Source: Paenibacillus xylanexedens
Lineage (GTDB): Bacteria; Bacillota; Bacilli; Paenibacillales; Paenibacillaceae
Assembly (NCBI RefSeq): GCF_007676705.1
Contig: NZ_VEBF01000001.1
Span: 558,001 to 622,000, forward strand
Length of the DNA: 64,000 nt
Reading direction: 5' to 3'
In this document: in pieces, positions 62,436-64,000 of the stretch
Numbering within the stretch: position 1 is the first letter of the stretch
How the letters are laid out: the number at the start of each line of letters is the position of its first letter
Position numbers and translations under genes: made by a program
Notes under the pieces: model-generated
Databases searched by the model: none
Told to the model about the DNA's origin: nothing
What the model saw: only the letters and a program-made list of their open reading frames with translations

Positions 62436-63062
62436 GATGTCGTTGCCCTCCATGATTACCCTTACATACTCATCCCAATCCTTACCATCTGTATTGATTT
62501 CTATTGTTGGCACTCTTGAGATTTGAGCTTGATGTCTTAATACATTTTGAATTCTTAATAATTCACTTACCGACGATCTTACTTCTTCTTCTGTTTTATA
62601 GATCCATTCTTCTGGTTGTCTACTTTTAATTCTTTCTTCTACGACTTCGGGCGAGATTGTAAGCAAAATACACCTAGCGTTTAAAGACTCAAGCTGTTCT
62701 TCTATTTTATTTATCTCATCCAAATCCGAATCTACAAATGCAGCTCTATGATTTAAGTGAAACCTCTCCAGAACATAAAATAGTCCCCTAGATCCTCTAG
62801 ATGCAGGACCAAGTTGAATTGCCCATTCGTTAAGTTTCTTTAGCATTTCAACCCGCTCTCTAAGTAACTCAATGTGTCCTTCTCGGGTTAGACTTACATA
62901 TTCTCCATGTTTATTATTCAAAATTTGAGAATAATGTTCTCCAAGAATAACTACGCTCCGTTCTGAGGATTCTTCTTGTGATTGATAACGTTTAATTGCT
63001 TTTAATACTGAAGTCTTCCCAGCATTTGAGTATCCTTCAAGAATTATTCCTCTAATATGCAT
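62430..63062 (-). CDS. P-loop kinase-like protein
   Basis: A 210-residue protein with Walker A GYSNAGKTS (residues 10-18), FYVLERFHLNHRAAFVDSDL and ISPEVVEERIKSRQPEEW, resembling thymidylate-kinase-like small kinases. Substrate unknown. Its C-terminal ...DIA-stop is part of site 19. Confidence 0.78.
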   Translation of the reverse strand: MHIRGIILEGYSNAGKTSVLKAIKRYQSQEESSERSVVILGEHYSQILNNKHGEYVSLTREGHIELLRERVEMLKKLNEWAIQLGPASRGSRGLFYVLERFHLNHRAAFVDSDLDEINKIEEQLESLNARCILLTISPEVVEERIKSRQPEEWIYKTEEEVRSSVSELLRIQNVLRHQAQISRVPTIEINTDGKDWDEYVRVIMEGNDIA

Positions 63063-63091
63063 TTAAATCTCCTTCCACTAGCAATTATTTC

Positions 63092-63202
63092 GCCTACGTT
63101 TCTGTGTTCTTACGTTCAACGTAGTTGAATGCTTATTCTGAAGCGCTTTCATCCAGAAGACCAAGACTCCGAAGGAGCCGCAGCGTGAATATTATGTTAT
63201 CT
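63092..63202. repeat. attC-like site 20
   Basis: Left GCCTACGTTTCTGTGTTCTT; right CAGCGTGAATATTATGTTAT (minus-strand box AGATAAC); inner AGACCAAGACTCCGAAGGAG. About 111 bp, short class. Confidence 0.75.
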
Positions 63203-63239
63203 GATGCTGATACTTCTTTTAAATACCCCAATACATTCT

Positions 63240-63692
63240 TTAGTTTTTTTCTTTCAAAAGATCTTCCCATTCTTCTATTGATAATTTATTGGATATATTC
63301 TTCAAGTTTTCAGGGACACTTACAAAACACATTAATTCTAAACTATTTCCATCTGGATCATTGAAGTAGACTGAAGCATTTCCCTGATTAGGCCTAACAA
63401 ATGGATCTATTGAATCTCTTTTTCCAAATGGGACAGGCTCTATTTCAATGGTTTGAAGCCATTTCACACTGTCTCGAAGATCTTCATAACTCACTCGAAA
63501 TGCTATATGCCTTAATGATGGATGATAAGAAGTTTTATGCTCTTTGCCCTGCCATAGACCGACCCAACTCTTTTCTTTTTCAATCCAGAAGAACGCTGTA
63601 TCTTCATCTCTCCAGGCCAGCTCTAATCCTAATTTAGAATAAAATTCAATAGATTGATGTAAGTTACTCACTGGTAAATGTGCTTCATACAA
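63240..63692 (-). CDS. VOC/glyoxalase-family protein
   Basis: A 150-residue VOC protein: YEAHLPVSNLHQSIEFYSKL at the start, HIAFRVSYEDL, VYFNDPDGNSLELMCF with the metal-site Glu. The first standard start is TTG at 63692, 15 bp after GGAG; the frame is open four to five codons further up (IILG), where the ribosome site would fit an ATA codon better. Possibly a fosfomycin-resistance-like or glyoxalase enzyme. Confidence 0.84.
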   Translation of the reverse strand: MYEAHLPVSNLHQSIEFYSKLGLELAWRDEDTAFFWIEKEKSWVGLWQGKEHKTSYHPSLRHIAFRVSYEDLRDSVKWLQTIEIEPVPFGKRDSIDPFVRPNQGNASVYFNDPDGNSLELMCFVSVPENLKNISNKLSIEEWEDLLKEKN

Positions 63693-63730
63693 CCCAAGTA
63701 TTATTTTCTCCTTTCAATCTTGCTAGTTTC

Positions 63731-63828
63731 AGATAACGTTTTGTATTGGCGATGTCCCGACGGGCTTAGGGACTGGATGTGGTCACTCGCTTCTCAAGGT
63801 GATTACGATCGTTAATATATTGTTAGCC
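63731..63828. repeat. attC-like site 21
   Basis: Left AGATAACGTTTTGTATTGGC (minus-strand box GTTATCT); right GTTAATATATTGTTAGCC (minus-strand box GGCTAAC), which matches the right end of site 1. Inner arms TCCCGACGGGCTTAGG. About 98 bp. Confidence 0.75.
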
Positions 63829-63851
63829 AAATGAATTTCTGGAAGCAGCCA

Positions 63852-64000
63852 TTATACTTCATCTGCAATTCTCAGAAACTCTTCAACAAGTATATTGCTA
63901 CTATCCAAGTAACAAGCATATAGATACTCAACTAAAGCGGAGTTAATCTCACAATAGTTTAATATGGCATTCTTCATCTTAATGATTTCATCTTCCCATA
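63852..64000 (-). CDS. Partial gene of the next cassette (C-terminus only)
   Basis: An open frame enters from the right edge on the minus strand (WEDEIIKMKNAILNYCEINS, then YLYACYLDSSNILVEEFL) and stops with TAA at 63852, 24 bp before site 21. Helical, acidic; family not recognised from 49 residues. Confidence 0.6.
   Translation of the reverse strand, partial: WEDEIIKMKNAILNYCEINSALVEYLYACYLDSSNILVEEFLRIADEV

Noticed and set aside
47968..63828. CRISPR array
   Set aside because: The repeats are 40-215 bp, diverged, palindromic and separated by whole genes of different lengths, not short repeats with uniform spacers. No cas gene is present.
1..64000. Prophage, insertion sequence or integrase gene
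   Set aside because: I found no capsid, portal, terminase, DDE transposase or tyrosine recombinase in any frame. XRE regulators alone do not make a prophage.
1..64000. rRNA or tRNA genes
   Set aside because: No cloverleaf with TTCRANYC and CCA-end context and no rRNA-conserved blocks were recognised by eye; a tRNAscan run would settle it.

Overview
The window looks like chromosomal DNA of a Gram-positive spore-former, most likely Paenibacillus or a close relative. The evidence is strong GGAGG-type ribosome binding sites, frequent TTG and GTG starts, an S-layer (SLH) glycoside hydrolase, YesM/YesN-type regulation of a sugar ABC importer, several AraC regulators and a GH5 cellulase. I recognised no rRNA, tRNA, CRISPR array, transposase or prophage gene.

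Region A (1 to about 28 kb) is ordinary chromosome. It holds a beta-mannosidase with its LacI-type regulator and shared operator motifs, a LysR/EamA divergent pair, heme O synthase, small stress and housekeeping proteins, a thioredoxin-reductase-like flavoprotein, an SLH-GH18 protein, an Frm2-type nitroreductase, glutathione peroxidase, a sugar-uptake locus (sensor kinase, response regulator, binding lipoprotein, two permeases), an AraC regulator divergent from an FAD oxidoreductase, and a GH5 endoglucanase. Genes are mostly followed by clear rho-independent terminators.

Region B (about 28 to 47.8 kb) is more AT-rich. It is a nearly unbroken minus-strand run of small accessory enzymes: GNAT acetyltransferases, P-loop kinases (TmrB-like, chloramphenicol-phosphotransferase-like, FlaR-like), DinB/YfiT proteins, methyltransferases, a HAD phosphatase and a VOC protein. 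Several genes are damaged: an eight-A frameshift in a BltD-like acetyltransferase, a premature stop in its neighbour, and a beta-lactamase-fold gene whose only well-placed start codon is ATC. Two or three degenerate attC-like remnants lie between these genes.

Region C (about 47.9 kb to the right edge) is the most interesting part. Almost every transcription unit of one or two genes, nearly all on the minus strand, is separated from the next by an imperfect palindrome of about 90 to 215 bp. These share conserved ends: on the plus strand a left end like AACGTTCCTGTATTCACGAC and a right end like GCGTGAATATAATGTTAT. Read along the genes, each element begins at or just after the stop codon with an RYYYAAC-like box and ends with a GTTRRRY-like box. 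The element at 62311-62435 matches both integron consensus boxes exactly, and its first box overlaps a stop codon. I read this as an integron gene-cassette array: 21 attC-like sites, each with one or two cassette genes such as phosphotransferases, NUDIX, GNAT, GrpB, DUF4304, inositol monophosphatase, VOC and small regulators. Gene orientation predicts that any attI site and integrase lie to the right of the window. No integrase is visible, so it could also be an integrase-less cluster. Regions B and C probably represent older and younger parts of one accessory locus.
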